Origin: Bacteroidia bacterium
GTDB lineage: Bacteria > Bacteroidota > Bacteroidia > Bacteroidales > CAJPTX01
NCBI GenBank assembly: GCA_905373475.1
Contig: CAJPTC010000021.1
Location: 1 to 45,321, forward strand
Direction: 5' to 3'
Length of the DNA stretch: 45,321 nt
Shown here: positions 9,501-16,458 of the stretch, in pieces
Numbering within the stretch: position 1 is the first letter of the stretch
Layout: every line of letters starts with the position of its first letter
The notes under the pieces: model-generated
Told to the model about the DNA's origin: nothing
The model's input: the letters and a program-made list of their open reading frames with translations, nothing else
Database searches by the model: none
Program-made: the position numbers and the translations under genes

Positions 9501-9749
9501 GCTCCCCACGCGAATACCTGCAGCTGCAAGCGCTGTAATTTCTTTCTGCGACGGAAGCGACTCAAATTGCACGAGCGTGTTATAGAATCCATTAGTGGGT
9601 TTCCCTAATGACAGATCCCCACCTCGGAGTCGCATATTCTGCTCTGGCACAAAGTGCACCCCGCCGAGAATTACTTCTTGCTGCCCCCATAAACAGAATG
9701 GAAGCATTAGCAAAAAGAGATAAAAACAACCTTTCCAAATCTCTTTCAT
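591..9749 (-). CDS. Giant S8 (subtilisin-like) secreted protein with type IX secretion C-terminal domain
   Basis: 3052 residues. A signal peptide (about 1-23, with a hydrophobic FYLFLLMLPFCLWG core) is followed by a propeptide-like stretch. The subtilisin domain (about 230-520) has a full triad: Asp245 (VGIWDGN), His273 (QHGTHVAG) and Ser455 (GTSMACP), with the oxyanion Asn374 (AAGNE). Downstream are a fibronectin-like part near 750-790, a GEVED-like segment near 1450 (FVDWNEDGSFDTDE), CARDB-like modules, a LamG/concanavalin-like domain from about 1645, four InlB-type repeats (about 2335-2475 and 2650-2800) and three carboxypeptidase-regulatory-like folds (about 2257, 2804 and 2887 onward). 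The last 74 residues (TPNPF to KTYRVVKQ) look like a type A Por sorting domain, so export by the type IX system and attachment to or release from the surface is expected. Substrate unknown. It appears monocistronic. Domain borders are estimates. Confidence 0.93.
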   Translation of the reverse strand: MKEIWKGCFYLFLLMLPFCLWGQQEVILGGVHFVPEQNMRLRGGDLSLGKPTNGFYNTLVQFESLPSQKEITALAAAGIRVGSYVGGNAYYALINASTKSVRSLRSSSKSLTSVVPLQKEWKVSPTLKAATLPTYALEGGNVKVVVHYAENVDEAQVRLTLQRMAKGAVRISNMFRTASLTVEREVLEAVSALPWVLSINPVDAPLQLNNSDGGALSRASVLRSASPLLGARRLDGTGIRVGIWDGNVMQHPDFGNRVHQQEYEQQGNGSEQHGTHVAGSVLGSGLLNERAYGMAPRATAYTYNFGGSNGLSAQEEMLEAKKKYGISLTQNSYGTPLTGQCQYYYRLNYRQNDFELDILTNLQPSITHVFAAGNEQAFCSDITTERYGVPGYGTTTWRAKNVIYAGAVNTAGLITNFSSCGPQDDGRMFPTIMSKGEQVLSTQPNASYAPMKGTSMACPIASGTLALIQQRYLQLHNNRPIRNDILKALVINTADDAGRRGPDFQYGYGILNAENAIDCLENGVIISDSLSLGDIKNFKLPIPKGDYTQAKVTLVWNDLPLEKAVDYGESVLVNDLDLVVKGADTYLPWVCNPAKGHVEELATRKVDNLNNVEQVTLLPSEFGQKELAIEVKGTRVVKGKQRFVLAVWFEKSKTTRIIPLSDNEKLVPGEDYTLHVEGVKGTYNIDLSYNDGESYINLGHVTPREYPAGYNIVLTIPSNAPATTKARFRIVSPNGGIAASPFPITIAPQVQGVRLEANTCASAGMKLLWKKVDGAIEGYDLFLCDGTKESVEKIGSVDKETNEFAITPEILKRAAVPYFAVAVRLAGDKTGLRSQAVRPYASRSLPLSLTSLPFKEEFRAYPSPYFHETRGKNLFSIYKPYTPEATPGANSLVLVAQKVKDYFNEDEYFAAGNAPQIFTLEMCDLDLSEIPPSEFVYLHVDGRIGVGNVDYPKSARFRAVIDGEPAIPVGAKEVEQVSTFGAEEWIYKITGGAHHNVKLQFVGSIKDDNFTLSGVTIAHPSAKADLILSLEKYFGRGESPKETECKVLVENRSSVPLKDVGLRVLVNGKWVASRVIPELSEMGTTVVPITLDLSVSDPLGAILDIQVIADLEDDPTPENNVLELKYNNRGQVLTMAESELVRTALGRAPEDPKKTVVISRPVIFTDCGGIFGNYSEYQEATMKIVPSDPTQRLRVTFKKLDLVGSNTGLYVYTSSVPKDLKLYSVPVKELLTGATKAPISFTSEATDGALTFLFNCLYDLGAGWVAEIDFVPRANPLAITWASAQSISKEETVAIPVKVKLLNRWNTPSKNVKLSLWNGREVLQEASIAELAAGETDFEFPEKLKLKARELQALGVFLEGDDYEWKDNHYDILAGSDAYCIPSFYKRFAEQWFKELTFENRTIKFKATRNHIHYTLDSVLALYKADGKISAKVTTNNQVPAEQTILLFVDWNEDGSFDTDERIPIAAKPDDDIHSFEIAAPATVSAGKKRARLMLVRTDEVAQYPCGTENVTEADIHDFTIELHDGGNPAHNDLELVSINAGRSGKNLSAAQELSIVVRNLSNAEYAAKVKVHISVDGGAETVEEYDFSAQPLAKYSGERKITLATKANFSALGKHSVKVRIEELPTVVNDKNNEREALVWCSIPSADGFYALHSQSNTPEFKGEYLDLSAVGNRINVAYDFTLEFWVNLDHPQQGQLFSAEQFTVFTLYQMSEQYPDNALAFVLGAGQHSLLAYTKENTFLPKQWNHVAIVVSDIDATAPSSKLEVYINGQRAPLTREGAGAPTLRSLRFVNRLNGQLDGLRVWNKARSSAEIAANQFVSLRKNNGELPDGLEAEFLFDEGNGNAATFSGADHASIGIRDTERFYTSNANTVWKENKQLFDPLRDCRFTQQANIEKTGVENHYRVAFIKGSAKMQSVKLRSSWPNVVFSYEQTPGNWQPVTATTTLDFNTPVKLKATLTLFGKALEQVVSYEWTEDKSNANQITKITLSKAQNAGLNNDLVFTDVKETQVIEIPRGETLAKPEEVKLKIAIDEGAKLRFKGAEVTTEEITVDLRTPISFVVIAENGYDTRLYTLRLAMEQSIVWNLATTEYMYGDVPIAHQATADGGTVTFESTDPSVVSVAGANIVFSKPGSATLTPIQNGGGLYKAARGESKLFTVKKHAAKCFPNVSSANYAEPITWSFRYEGLVEETDALAFASPLSYYEIRNANGDLVEADAKFTIGHYTLTPKTNSKFGNAYYDVALQAGAFDVVQGKQIDVTIAVTNEQSEAVANAAIKIVNKVYKTDATGAVTLPLPEGEKFSYSVACVGYSQYTGELLVKVNSSRISVVLKKATITLTYKVQGANEGAIVGNSKQHLAQGENALPVAAVAREGYVFVKWSDEKVDNPRMDGNVQADAEYTAQFRKRGYTVEYDLSEGGRWKSGDAIQEVQEGGNSSEIEVEPEEGYFFSWWSDYVRTPRRHETDVQDNFYEVAYFDPYGSVPSANSFEKGVLGRDGSGWNSDNGDEDNEGTCSWEISAKEPRPGYALDGACALLNGFDLTDQTSLKISHLVSTRYLLGDNTNELELKFDYIYKSSADSKFKWAYTLDGKTWVEGAELPDASNKQEIRYTFAPAALAGKKFIQFRWTYEAKASALVMVDNFLIAPKNPAQPVLKFVAQPAEGGKFLKGTQEVTQYSIPYASIPENVTAVANDGFLFDGWTDGTRKARRVFTEPVMKDQTYTALFRRNDLFRLSYRAIEAEGGHIEMEGKPVTEQLVEKGHDALAVVAVPAVGYRFLRWNDDGSTNAIKEMKNVQADAKIEAIFVRTGYEVTFRILGNGEAVKDAKIAIDGKFLESDAMGMAVCALTMGKYAFTVTAEGYETKERELEVDTQNLYIDVELTSSTITKRYPLHVAVMSDKGETPVEGAKLTIAKEERVSDAGGVITLLLLDGTYAYTVQKEGYKEATGNVTIAGSEQRIKVVLSTITKEPEGVTENVWAELVVTPNPFDNQLRLSKYDVKDGHYELLNAQGVVVRTGALGNHETLINTTELPSGMYLVRVTAKNGATKTYRVVKQ

Positions 9750-10742
9750 AAGCTATATAATTTAAGAATTACTAACCAACGAAGGTAACAAAATGTGCTG
9801 GTTTACGTATTAGCCCCCCTTTCCTTTGAAAGGGAAACTCCGAACACTCGTAAAGATTGATAGATGCGAGAGAGAGTTGACTCAAATTTCGCATACTCAT
9901 TGATAGAACGTACACAAAAACACCGTATGCCGTCGACGCTCCCGCCTGCGCTCCCCTCATGCTCTTCAAGTTTGTCCTTATAACAATGTTATAACTTGAG
10001 CAGCTATCAAGTGAACGGACAGGGATCGATGAAAAGGTGATGCATCAAAATGTAAGCTCCCGATTTGCAAATATATTTTGTTCTCCACTTTGAGAACTCA
10101 CGACAAAATCTCTGTGCAAAATGATGGTATACTCTGTAGGGCGAGCTATGATGTGGTTGTTTTTGTTGCGCAAGAAACTTTCTGCTATAATTGTTATTTT
10201 TGCACGGTCATTATGGTCAGTTTGTGGTTTGAAACTGTACTTATAGACATCTAATTATTAGCGCTTTACGTATCTATCAGGCGCATTCTCCCCTCAAATA
10301 TTTAGTATTTCTTCAAGAAATCTTGCCATTTTTGTGCAGGATTGTGTGATTATTATGTTAGTCCATGAGGGGGCGTTAGTGGGAGATCGCCTTGGGACGA
10401 GAGGAGTCACTTTTTGATTAGGAAAACCTCAATTTCTTTAAATTAAGAGGTGGGAAAATTATTAGGCTAAGAGTAAAGCACCGCTGGCGCAAATAGGAAG
10501 TTGGAAGTAACACCAACGCAAAATGGAGGTGCTCACGTTTAGGTAAGAGGCAAGAGTGGCGGAAAGCGCACATTCGTCATAATGGTTTGTCAAAACAACT
10601 TTTCCACATCTTCAAATTACTAATTAGATACTAATAGCGCAAAGCATTTTATATTGAAAATCAATAGATTAAGCTATTTAATTATGCCTTGTGTAGATGG
10701 TACAAAGTAAAAAATCAATGGACTTACTACGTTTAGCCACAC
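9750..10742. other. Gene-poor AT-rich gap upstream of the S8 gene
   Basis: About 1 kb without a credible coding frame. The S8 gene must be promoted from the left edge; the nearest -7-like box on the minus strand is TACCTTCG at 9787-9780, one mismatch from TAnnTTTG, with no clear -33 TTG. Two modest inverted repeats are visible: one in the run of C, T and A around 9812-9834 (CCCTTTC/GAAAGGG) and one at 10426-10451 (ACCTCAATTT/AAATT.AGAGGT). The rest looks like decayed DNA, in keeping with the transposase remnant that follows. Confidence 0.6.
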
Positions 10743-11020
10743 CCTTGTGTGGATAGGCGTTCTAGTCTGAAGAAGTCAGATGAGATCGTTTATCATGCAC
10801 AAAAAGACATAAGAGCAAAAAACTATCGCCAGAGTTGAGACACTGTAATCGTGCAAACAGTGCGGGGTGGTACATCTTTGAGCGCACTTTTGGAAGTATC
10901 CATAGTTGGATGAGCGGTGGTCGCGTACGTTATCGTGGTCTTGCCAAGGTACATACGCAGGGCGTGTTGGAACTTATGGCTTACAACATGAAACATCATG
11001 CTACGTTTACTGACACGTGA
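10743..11020 (+). pseudogene. Remnant of an IS5-type (DDE) transposase, C-terminal end only
   Basis: The last 60 or so residues are typical of an IS5-family transposase tail: FERTFGSI, RVRYRGLAKVHTQ and LMAYNMK, with the E of the DDE triad in the first motif. The frame starting at 10835 lacks everything upstream. The preceding frame (about 10743-10822, containing SDEIVYHAQKDIRA) also fits the family. The two would join if the A6 run at 10817-10822 had one more A, so a single-base deletion probably broke the frame. No N-terminal half, terminal repeats or catalytic aspartates are visible. Dead copy, stop at 11018-11020. Confidence 0.75.
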
Positions 11021-11231
11021 AGAATAGAAGTGATAGCCCTTAGCGTGTCTTATTGTGCCAAATGGTGCAAAAGACATACAAGGAGATGAATAACCTCTTA
11101 TAGGGGGCATTAAGGCTTTTTAGAGGGCTCATTTAAGTGCAAAAAAAGCTCCTAAAACAGGAATTACGATAACGGCGATTTGTGCGGTAGCCTCAAAAAT
11201 AAGCGCGATTGGCACAAACACCAAAAGTGCG

Positions 11232-11239
11232 TACTTTTG
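11232..11239 (+). promoter_or_regulatory. Bacteroidota-type -7 box for mutS-recQ
   Basis: TACTTTTG fits TAnnTTTG exactly, and a TTG at 11209-11211 lies 20 nt upstream, the spacing known for the primary sigma factor of this phylum. It sits 19 nt before the mutS ATG, so the leader would be very short. Confidence 0.65.
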
Positions 11240-11258
11240 TTTATAACGTTTATAAGAA

Positions 11259-13898
11259 ATGCCACTGCAGTTTGACCTACCACCAGAAGCGCCCGTCGAG
11301 ACCCCGATGATGAAGCAGTACAACGATATGAAGCGGCAGTACCCCGACGCGTTGCTCCTCTTCCGCATGGGAGACTTCTACGAATCGTTCAATACTGACG
11401 CCATCGAAGTTTCAGAGATATTGGGAATTACTCTAACTAAACGCTCACACGGCGCAGCCTCTGAGATGGATTTGGCAGGCTTCCCCTACCATGCCTTAGA
11501 TGTCTATCTGCCTAAACTTATACGTGCAGGAAAACGCATTGCTATCTGCGAACAACTGGAGAACCCGAAACTCACCAAGAAACTCGTAAAGCGTGGCGTT
11601 ATTGAAGTCATTACGCCAGGAGTTGTGACCGACGATAGCGTACTCGACCGACACGAGAATAACTACCTCGCAGCTCTCTACTTCCCTACTACACAAATAG
11701 GCATTGCCTTGGTCGATATCTCTACGGGCGAGTTTTACATCGCCGAGGGGAATAACACCTACATAGACCGCCTCTTGGCGAACTTCCAACCCCGCGAAAT
11801 CCTCATTGCACGCAACCAATACGAGCACCTCGCGCCCGATTTCAGTTCACGCTTCTACCTCACCAAGGTAGATGACTGGGCTTATGCACTCCCCGATGCC
11901 ACCTTACGCTTACAACAGCATTTTGCTACAAATAGTTTGCGCGGACTGGGCATAGAGCACTTTACCAATGGTATTTCGTCGGCTGGTGCAATATTGGCTT
12001 ACCTCGATCTAACCAAACACTCTAGCCTATCACACATTACCCACATTACGCGCATTGAAGAAGACAAGTACGTCTGGATAGACCGCTTTACGTTACGCCA
12101 TCTGGAGATCTTCAACTCTACGGGAGAAGGCGGTCGGACGCTTGTTGGAACCGTAGACCGCACCAAAACCCCTATGGGAGGACGGCTTTTGCGTCGTTGG
12201 TTGGCTATGCCTCTAAAAGAGCTCGATGAGATTGTGAGCCGCCATCAGGTGGTGGAAGCTTTCACAAAACAATTGGAAATACACTACGAACTTACATCAC
12301 ACCTAGAGTCAATAGGAGACCTTGAGCGTATTGCCTCCAAAGTAGCAATGGGGCGCATACTACCCCGCGAAATTGTACGGATGGGGCAGGCACTGCAACA
12401 GGTTGAACCCACTAAAAAACTCGCACTAAAAATAAACGAACCTGCACTTGAAGCTCTCGCTACGCACCTTGCGCCGTGTAGTGAACTCACCGAACGTATA
12501 GCACGCGAACTGCTTCCCAACCCTGCGAACCTAGGTAAAGGTGACGTATTTGCTGAAGGCGTTTCCGCAGAACTCGACGAACTACGCAACCTGAAAAACC
12601 ACAGTAAGGAGCGATTAGACGAAATGCTCCAAAGAGAAAGCCACCGTACGGGTATTGCGAACTTGAAAATCGGGTTCAATAACGTGTTTGGGTATTTCTT
12701 CGAGGTGCGCAAAACACAACTAGACCGCATTCCCGAGGAATGGGAACAGCGCCAAACGCTTGTGCAAGCAGCTCGTTTTATCAATCCCGAACTCAAAGAA
12801 TTTGAAAAAAAAATACTCGGTGCAGAAGAACGCATCCTAGCTATTGAAGATGAGCTTTACAATAAGCTTTTGCAAGATCTTTTAGGATACGTAGATACCA
12901 TCCAGCGCAATGCGGAGCTCCTTGCACAAATAGACGTACTCAATGGCTTTGCCACGCTTGCTAATGAAAAGGAGTGGGTACGTCCCATAATGGACGAGTC
13001 ATTACAAATAGACCTCGAGGAGGTATGGCATCCTGTCATAGCCGATGTGTTGCCAGTAGGCGAAACGTACGTACCCAACACTATACACCTCAACTCGGAG
13101 GGAGAACAGATCCTGATGATTACGGGACCGAACATGTCGGGTAAATCGGCTCTACTCCGACAGACAGCCCTCGCCGTACTCTTGGCACAAGCTGGGGCAT
13201 TCGTACCCGCAAAACGGGCTCGCATTGGCATAGTAGATAAAATATTTACACGCGTAGGTGCCTCCGACAACATCTCCATGGGCGAGTCTACTTTCATGGT
13301 AGAGATGGTCGAAGCAGCAAGCATTCTGAACAACCTCTCCGAACGCAGTCTCATACTTCTCGATGAGATTGGACGCGGCACAAGTACCTACGATGGAATC
13401 TCCATTGCATGGGCCATGGCAGAATACTTGCACGAGAACCCCTACGGACACCCCAAAACCCTCTTTGCAACCCACTACCACGAACTGAACGAAATGGAGA
13501 AACAGTTCGCACGTATAAAAAATTACCACGTCTCGGTACGCGAGGTAGACGGGCAAGTACTCTTTATCCGTAAACTCGAAGCAGGGGGCAGCGAGCACAG
13601 TTTTGGAATACACGTAGCACGGCTAGCGGGCATGCCATTGCGCGTAGTACAACGGGCACAAGTAGTACTGAAACTCCTAGAACAAAATCGGCAACACCAC
13701 AACGAGGCAGATGCCCTGAAGGATGCCGCCGCAACCGATACAAGCATTCTTCTGCCTAAAGAGGATTCTACCCTAAAAGCGCTCCGCGAACGCCTCGGTT
13801 CATATAACCCCGATGCAATGACACCTTTACAAGCGCTTGCTGAACTCAACGAACTCATTACACTAGCAGGACTCCGCGAAAAGGAAGAAGCACGATGA
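11259..13898 (+). CDS. mutS: DNA mismatch repair protein MutS
   Basis: 879 residues, the usual size for MutS1. The mismatch-reading Phe-x-Glu motif is present at Phe40/Glu42 (GDFYESF). The ATPase has Walker A GPNMSGKS at 623-630, a Walker B LILLDEIGRGTST near 700 and the composite-site ATHYHEL motif. It recognises mismatches and small loops after replication and would recruit MutL, which is not in this window. The ATG at 11259 has a good -7 box just upstream. The stop overlaps the recQ start in ATGA, which suggests the two repair proteins are translated together. Confidence 0.98.
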   Translation: MPLQFDLPPEAPVETPMMKQYNDMKRQYPDALLLFRMGDFYESFNTDAIEVSEILGITLTKRSHGAASEMDLAGFPYHALDVYLPKLIRAGKRIAICEQLENPKLTKKLVKRGVIEVITPGVVTDDSVLDRHENNYLAALYFPTTQIGIALVDISTGEFYIAEGNNTYIDRLLANFQPREILIARNQYEHLAPDFSSRFYLTKVDDWAYALPDATLRLQQHFATNSLRGLGIEHFTNGISSAGAILAYLDLTKHSSLSHITHITRIEEDKYVWIDRFTLRHLEIFNSTGEGGRTLVGTVDRTKTPMGGRLLRRWLAMPLKELDEIVSRHQVVEAFTKQLEIHYELTSHLESIGDLERIASKVAMGRILPREIVRMGQALQQVEPTKKLALKINEPALEALATHLAPCSELTERIARELLPNPANLGKGDVFAEGVSAELDELRNLKNHSKERLDEMLQRESHRTGIANLKIGFNNVFGYFFEVRKTQLDRIPEEWEQRQTLVQAARFINPELKEFEKKILGAEERILAIEDELYNKLLQDLLGYVDTIQRNAELLAQIDVLNGFATLANEKEWVRPIMDESLQIDLEEVWHPVIADVLPVGETYVPNTIHLNSEGEQILMITGPNMSGKSALLRQTALAVLLAQAGAFVPAKRARIGIVDKIFTRVGASDNISMGESTFMVEMVEAASILNNLSERSLILLDEIGRGTSTYDGISIAWAMAEYLHENPYGHPKTLFATHYHELNEMEKQFARIKNYHVSVREVDGQVLFIRKLEAGGSEHSFGIHVARLAGMPLRVVQRAQVVLKLLEQNRQHHNEADALKDAAATDTSILLPKEDSTLKALRERLGSYNPDAMTPLQALAELNELITLAGLREKEEAR

Positions 13899-15607
13899 GT
13901 CAAGACAGTATTCTTTCTATCCTTAAAGAGTACTGGGGCTATGACGGTTTTCGTCTGCAACAAGAACAAATTATTAGTAGCGTAGTCGCAGGGCACGATA
14001 CACTTGGGCTTCTCCCTACGGGAGGAGGAAAGTCTATCACCTATCAAGTATCAGGGCTTGCACGCGGTGGGCTAACTCTCGTCATTACGCCTCTCATTGC
14101 TCTCATGGAAGATCAGGTAAATGCTCTGTTGCACCGCGGTATTCGCGCTACTGTACTCCATTCAGGGCTTACGCCTAGCGAGGTTTCCATTCGGCTGAAC
14201 AATGCCGTACTAGGCATTTATTCTTTTCTTTATCTCTCACCTGAGCGCCTGCAGACGGTGTCGTTTTTGGAATACCTCCCGCAGCTCAATATTCGCCTCA
14301 TTGCCGTCGACGAAGCACACTGTATCTCACAATGGGGACACGATTTCCGTCCCCCGTATCGCAAAATCGCAATGCTGCGCGAATTGCTACCGAATGTTCC
14401 CATATTAGCCGTAACGGCAACAGCTACCCCGCTCGTCGTAAAAGATATTATCTCAAACCTCGAATTACGCACTCCGAAGGTCTATTCCGCCTCTTTTAAG
14501 CGTCCAGGGCTACAATATGCCGTAATTGAAGAAGAACGACAAGAACAACGTACTATACGTATCTTACAAAAGATAGACGGATCTGCGATTCTTTACATTC
14601 GCACTCGGTTAGGTACCGAACTTGTGGCAGGGGCACTTAGAAAAGCAGGGATTTCTGCACTTGCTTACAATGCAGGTTTATCTGCAAGCGAGCGACAGAA
14701 GCGCCAAGAGGCATGGATGCAAGGCAAAGTGCGTGTAATGGTAGCTACCAATGCCTTCGGAATGGGGATTGATAAAAACGATGTACGCTTAATCCTTCAT
14801 TTCGGGATACCACCCTCACTTGAAGAATACTACCAAGAGGCGGGACGCGGGGGGCGCGATGGAAAGGGCGCACTGGCTCTACTACTTTATCGCAAAGAGG
14901 AGATTGAAACAGGATGGAAACAACTGCAGGCACAGCGCTTTTCGGAGGAGGAAATAATGCGCTTTTATCAAAATCTGCGCGACTATTGTGCATACGCGGA
15001 GCACCTACCCAGTACGAATGAAACAGTTTTCAACGTAAATGAATTTACACACCGCTTTACTTGGGAGAAAGAAAGATTTAACAGCCTCCTAGTACTATTG
15101 CAACAAAACGAAAAACTCACCTTCAGAACACCTAATAGTCCTGAGTTTGCTATTCGCATTATAGAGCAACGCGAAGCAATAGAGGCGTTACGGCGAAATG
15201 ATAAACTGTACAATTCTCTATTTCAATATCTTCTAGGGAAGTATGAGGGCATTACCAAGCATCACCACATCATCCCCTACTATCGGGTCTTAAAGAGCGA
15301 ATTGCAGATAGCTCCTAAAGAGTTGCACGAAATCCTACAACGGTTACATAATACAGGCTACATCCATTACATGGACTTACATGGCGCTCTCTACCTACAG
15401 CTTGAAAATGCAACAACCTTTGATTTCGATTTTTCCTACTGGAAGGAGGTGCACCGCTTAAAAGAGGAGCGCTACGAAAAAATGTTGGCTTATATAAACA
15501 GCCATGGGGTATGCCGCGAAGCGTTTCTACGCACCTATTTTGGTGAGGAACTCTCCGAAGCGGAGCAACATTGCAAACGTTGCGATGTATGCTTACACAT
15601 TAAATAG
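13895..15607 (+). CDS. recQ: RecQ-family ATP-dependent DNA helicase with C-terminal zinc motif
   Basis: 570 residues. Superfamily 2 helicase core with Walker A TGGGKS (42-47), DEAH box at 139-142 followed by the RecQ-specific CISQWGHDFRP loop, and a second RecA lobe with NAFGMGIDKNDVR and QEAGRGGRDG. In the best known RecQ the zinc-binding segment follows the helicase core and HRDC ends the chain. Here about 200 residues intervene and a Cys quartet (Cys540, Cys560, Cys563, Cys566) closes the protein, with no HRDC. This resembles the short second RecQ type of Bacteroidota. It unwinds 3'-5' in recombination and repair. Start overlaps the mutS stop by 4 nt. Confidence 0.95.
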   Translation: MSQDSILSILKEYWGYDGFRLQQEQIISSVVAGHDTLGLLPTGGGKSITYQVSGLARGGLTLVITPLIALMEDQVNALLHRGIRATVLHSGLTPSEVSIRLNNAVLGIYSFLYLSPERLQTVSFLEYLPQLNIRLIAVDEAHCISQWGHDFRPPYRKIAMLRELLPNVPILAVTATATPLVVKDIISNLELRTPKVYSASFKRPGLQYAVIEEERQEQRTIRILQKIDGSAILYIRTRLGTELVAGALRKAGISALAYNAGLSASERQKRQEAWMQGKVRVMVATNAFGMGIDKNDVRLILHFGIPPSLEEYYQEAGRGGRDGKGALALLLYRKEEIETGWKQLQAQRFSEEEIMRFYQNLRDYCAYAEHLPSTNETVFNVNEFTHRFTWEKERFNSLLVLLQQNEKLTFRTPNSPEFAIRIIEQREAIEALRRNDKLYNSLFQYLLGKYEGITKHHHIIPYYRVLKSELQIAPKELHEILQRLHNTGYIHYMDLHGALYLQLENATTFDFDFSYWKEVHRLKEERYEKMLAYINSHGVCREAFLRTYFGEELSEAEQHCKRCDVCLHIK

Positions 15608-15682
15608 CAAATTCGCAGTGACTAACACGTCCTTACCATAAAATTGCACAAATAGACGCACTACTGCTAGTGACATGCTCCA

Positions 15683-16339
15683 CTAATCCGCATTTACCGA
15701 TCCTTTTCTTTTCGGTGTGAAACGCGATTCGGTATGATTAAGCAAACGTCCTATATTCTTGCGGTGCGTGACAAAAAGAAGCACAGCAACGGTTATAGCG
15801 AATATGATAAGGGGGAGATCTCGCACCCTAAACAGGAATACAAGGAAGAGAGGGAACGAAACCCCCGCCGTCATTGAGCCGAGCGACACATAACGCGTTA
15901 TCACTAGCACTAAAGCAAACACACCGAGCGCACACAACGTAGCCAGCGGATGAAGGGCAAAAACAACGCCGCAAAGCGTAGCGACACCCTTCCCGCCCCT
16001 AAAGCCTGCAAATAGGGGAAAAATATGTCCTAAAACGGCACAAATGCCAAATAAAATAGCAAAGAGCGACCACGAGACGTTCAATGTGGGAACAAGATGG
16101 AACAAAACACGATAGAGACTAGTAGCTACAAAGCCTTTCAACAAATCAATAGCAAAAACAGCAAGACCTGCTGGAAGCCCTAAAGTACGTATCGTATTGG
16201 TTGCGCCCGCATTCTTGCTTCCGTATTCGCGCACATCAATTTTGAAGAACGCTTTTCCCACCCAAACGGCGGTGGGAATGCTCCCTAGTAGATAAGCCAC
16301 AATAGCTAATACCACTATATAGAGTATTGTAACACCCAT
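15683..16339 (-). CDS. plsY: Glycerol-3-phosphate acyltransferase PlsY
   Basis: 218 residues. Multi-pass inner-membrane enzyme that moves the acyl group from acyl-phosphate to glycerol-3-phosphate, the first step in phospholipid synthesis. The three signatures are present: GSIPTAVWVGK near the N terminus, GSKNAGATNTIRTLG, and GHIFPLFAGFRGGKGVAT. The frame is open 32 codons further upstream, but the ATG at 16339 is preceded by GAGGAGGG at a proper distance and starts MGVTILY, so I chose it. A TAAATTTG box lies 25 nt upstream. Convergent with recQ. Confidence 0.96.
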   Translation of the reverse strand: MGVTILYIVVLAIVAYLLGSIPTAVWVGKAFFKIDVREYGSKNAGATNTIRTLGLPAGLAVFAIDLLKGFVATSLYRVLFHLVPTLNVSWSLFAILFGICAVLGHIFPLFAGFRGGKGVATLCGVVFALHPLATLCALGVFALVLVITRYVSLGSMTAGVSFPLFLVFLFRVRDLPLIIFAITVAVLLFVTHRKNIGRLLNHTESRFTPKRKGSVNAD

Positions 16340-16363
16340 TCTGCCCTCCTCTTTAACGTTGTA

Positions 16364-16371
16364 CAAATTTA
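16364..16371 (-). promoter_or_regulatory. -7 box for plsY
   Basis: TAAATTTG on the minus strand (16371-16364), 25 nt before the chosen plsY ATG. An exact match to TAnnTTTG; no clear TTG at the -33 position. It supports the shorter plsY start, since the longer frame would begin upstream of the promoter. Confidence 0.5.
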
Positions 16372-16458
16372 GGGTAATTTTATAGAGAATCGCACGTTTT
16401 GAAGGGTATAGAGTGCTGTAAATAGAACAAAGCACTTACTCCAATAGAGCTAAAAAAA

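Noticed and set aside
9772..9969. 65-residue open frame on the minus strand upstream of the S8 gene
   Set aside because: No ribosome-binding site, no recognisable domain and unusual composition; it falls in the decayed gap.
12284..12835. 183-residue open frame antisense to mutS
   Set aside because: Ser/Arg-rich with no motif, opposite an intact mutS. Shadow frame.
16340..16435. Longer N terminus for PlsY (32 more residues)
   Set aside because: It would start above the -7 box, and the ATG at 16339 has a strong binding site and the family-typical first membrane helix.
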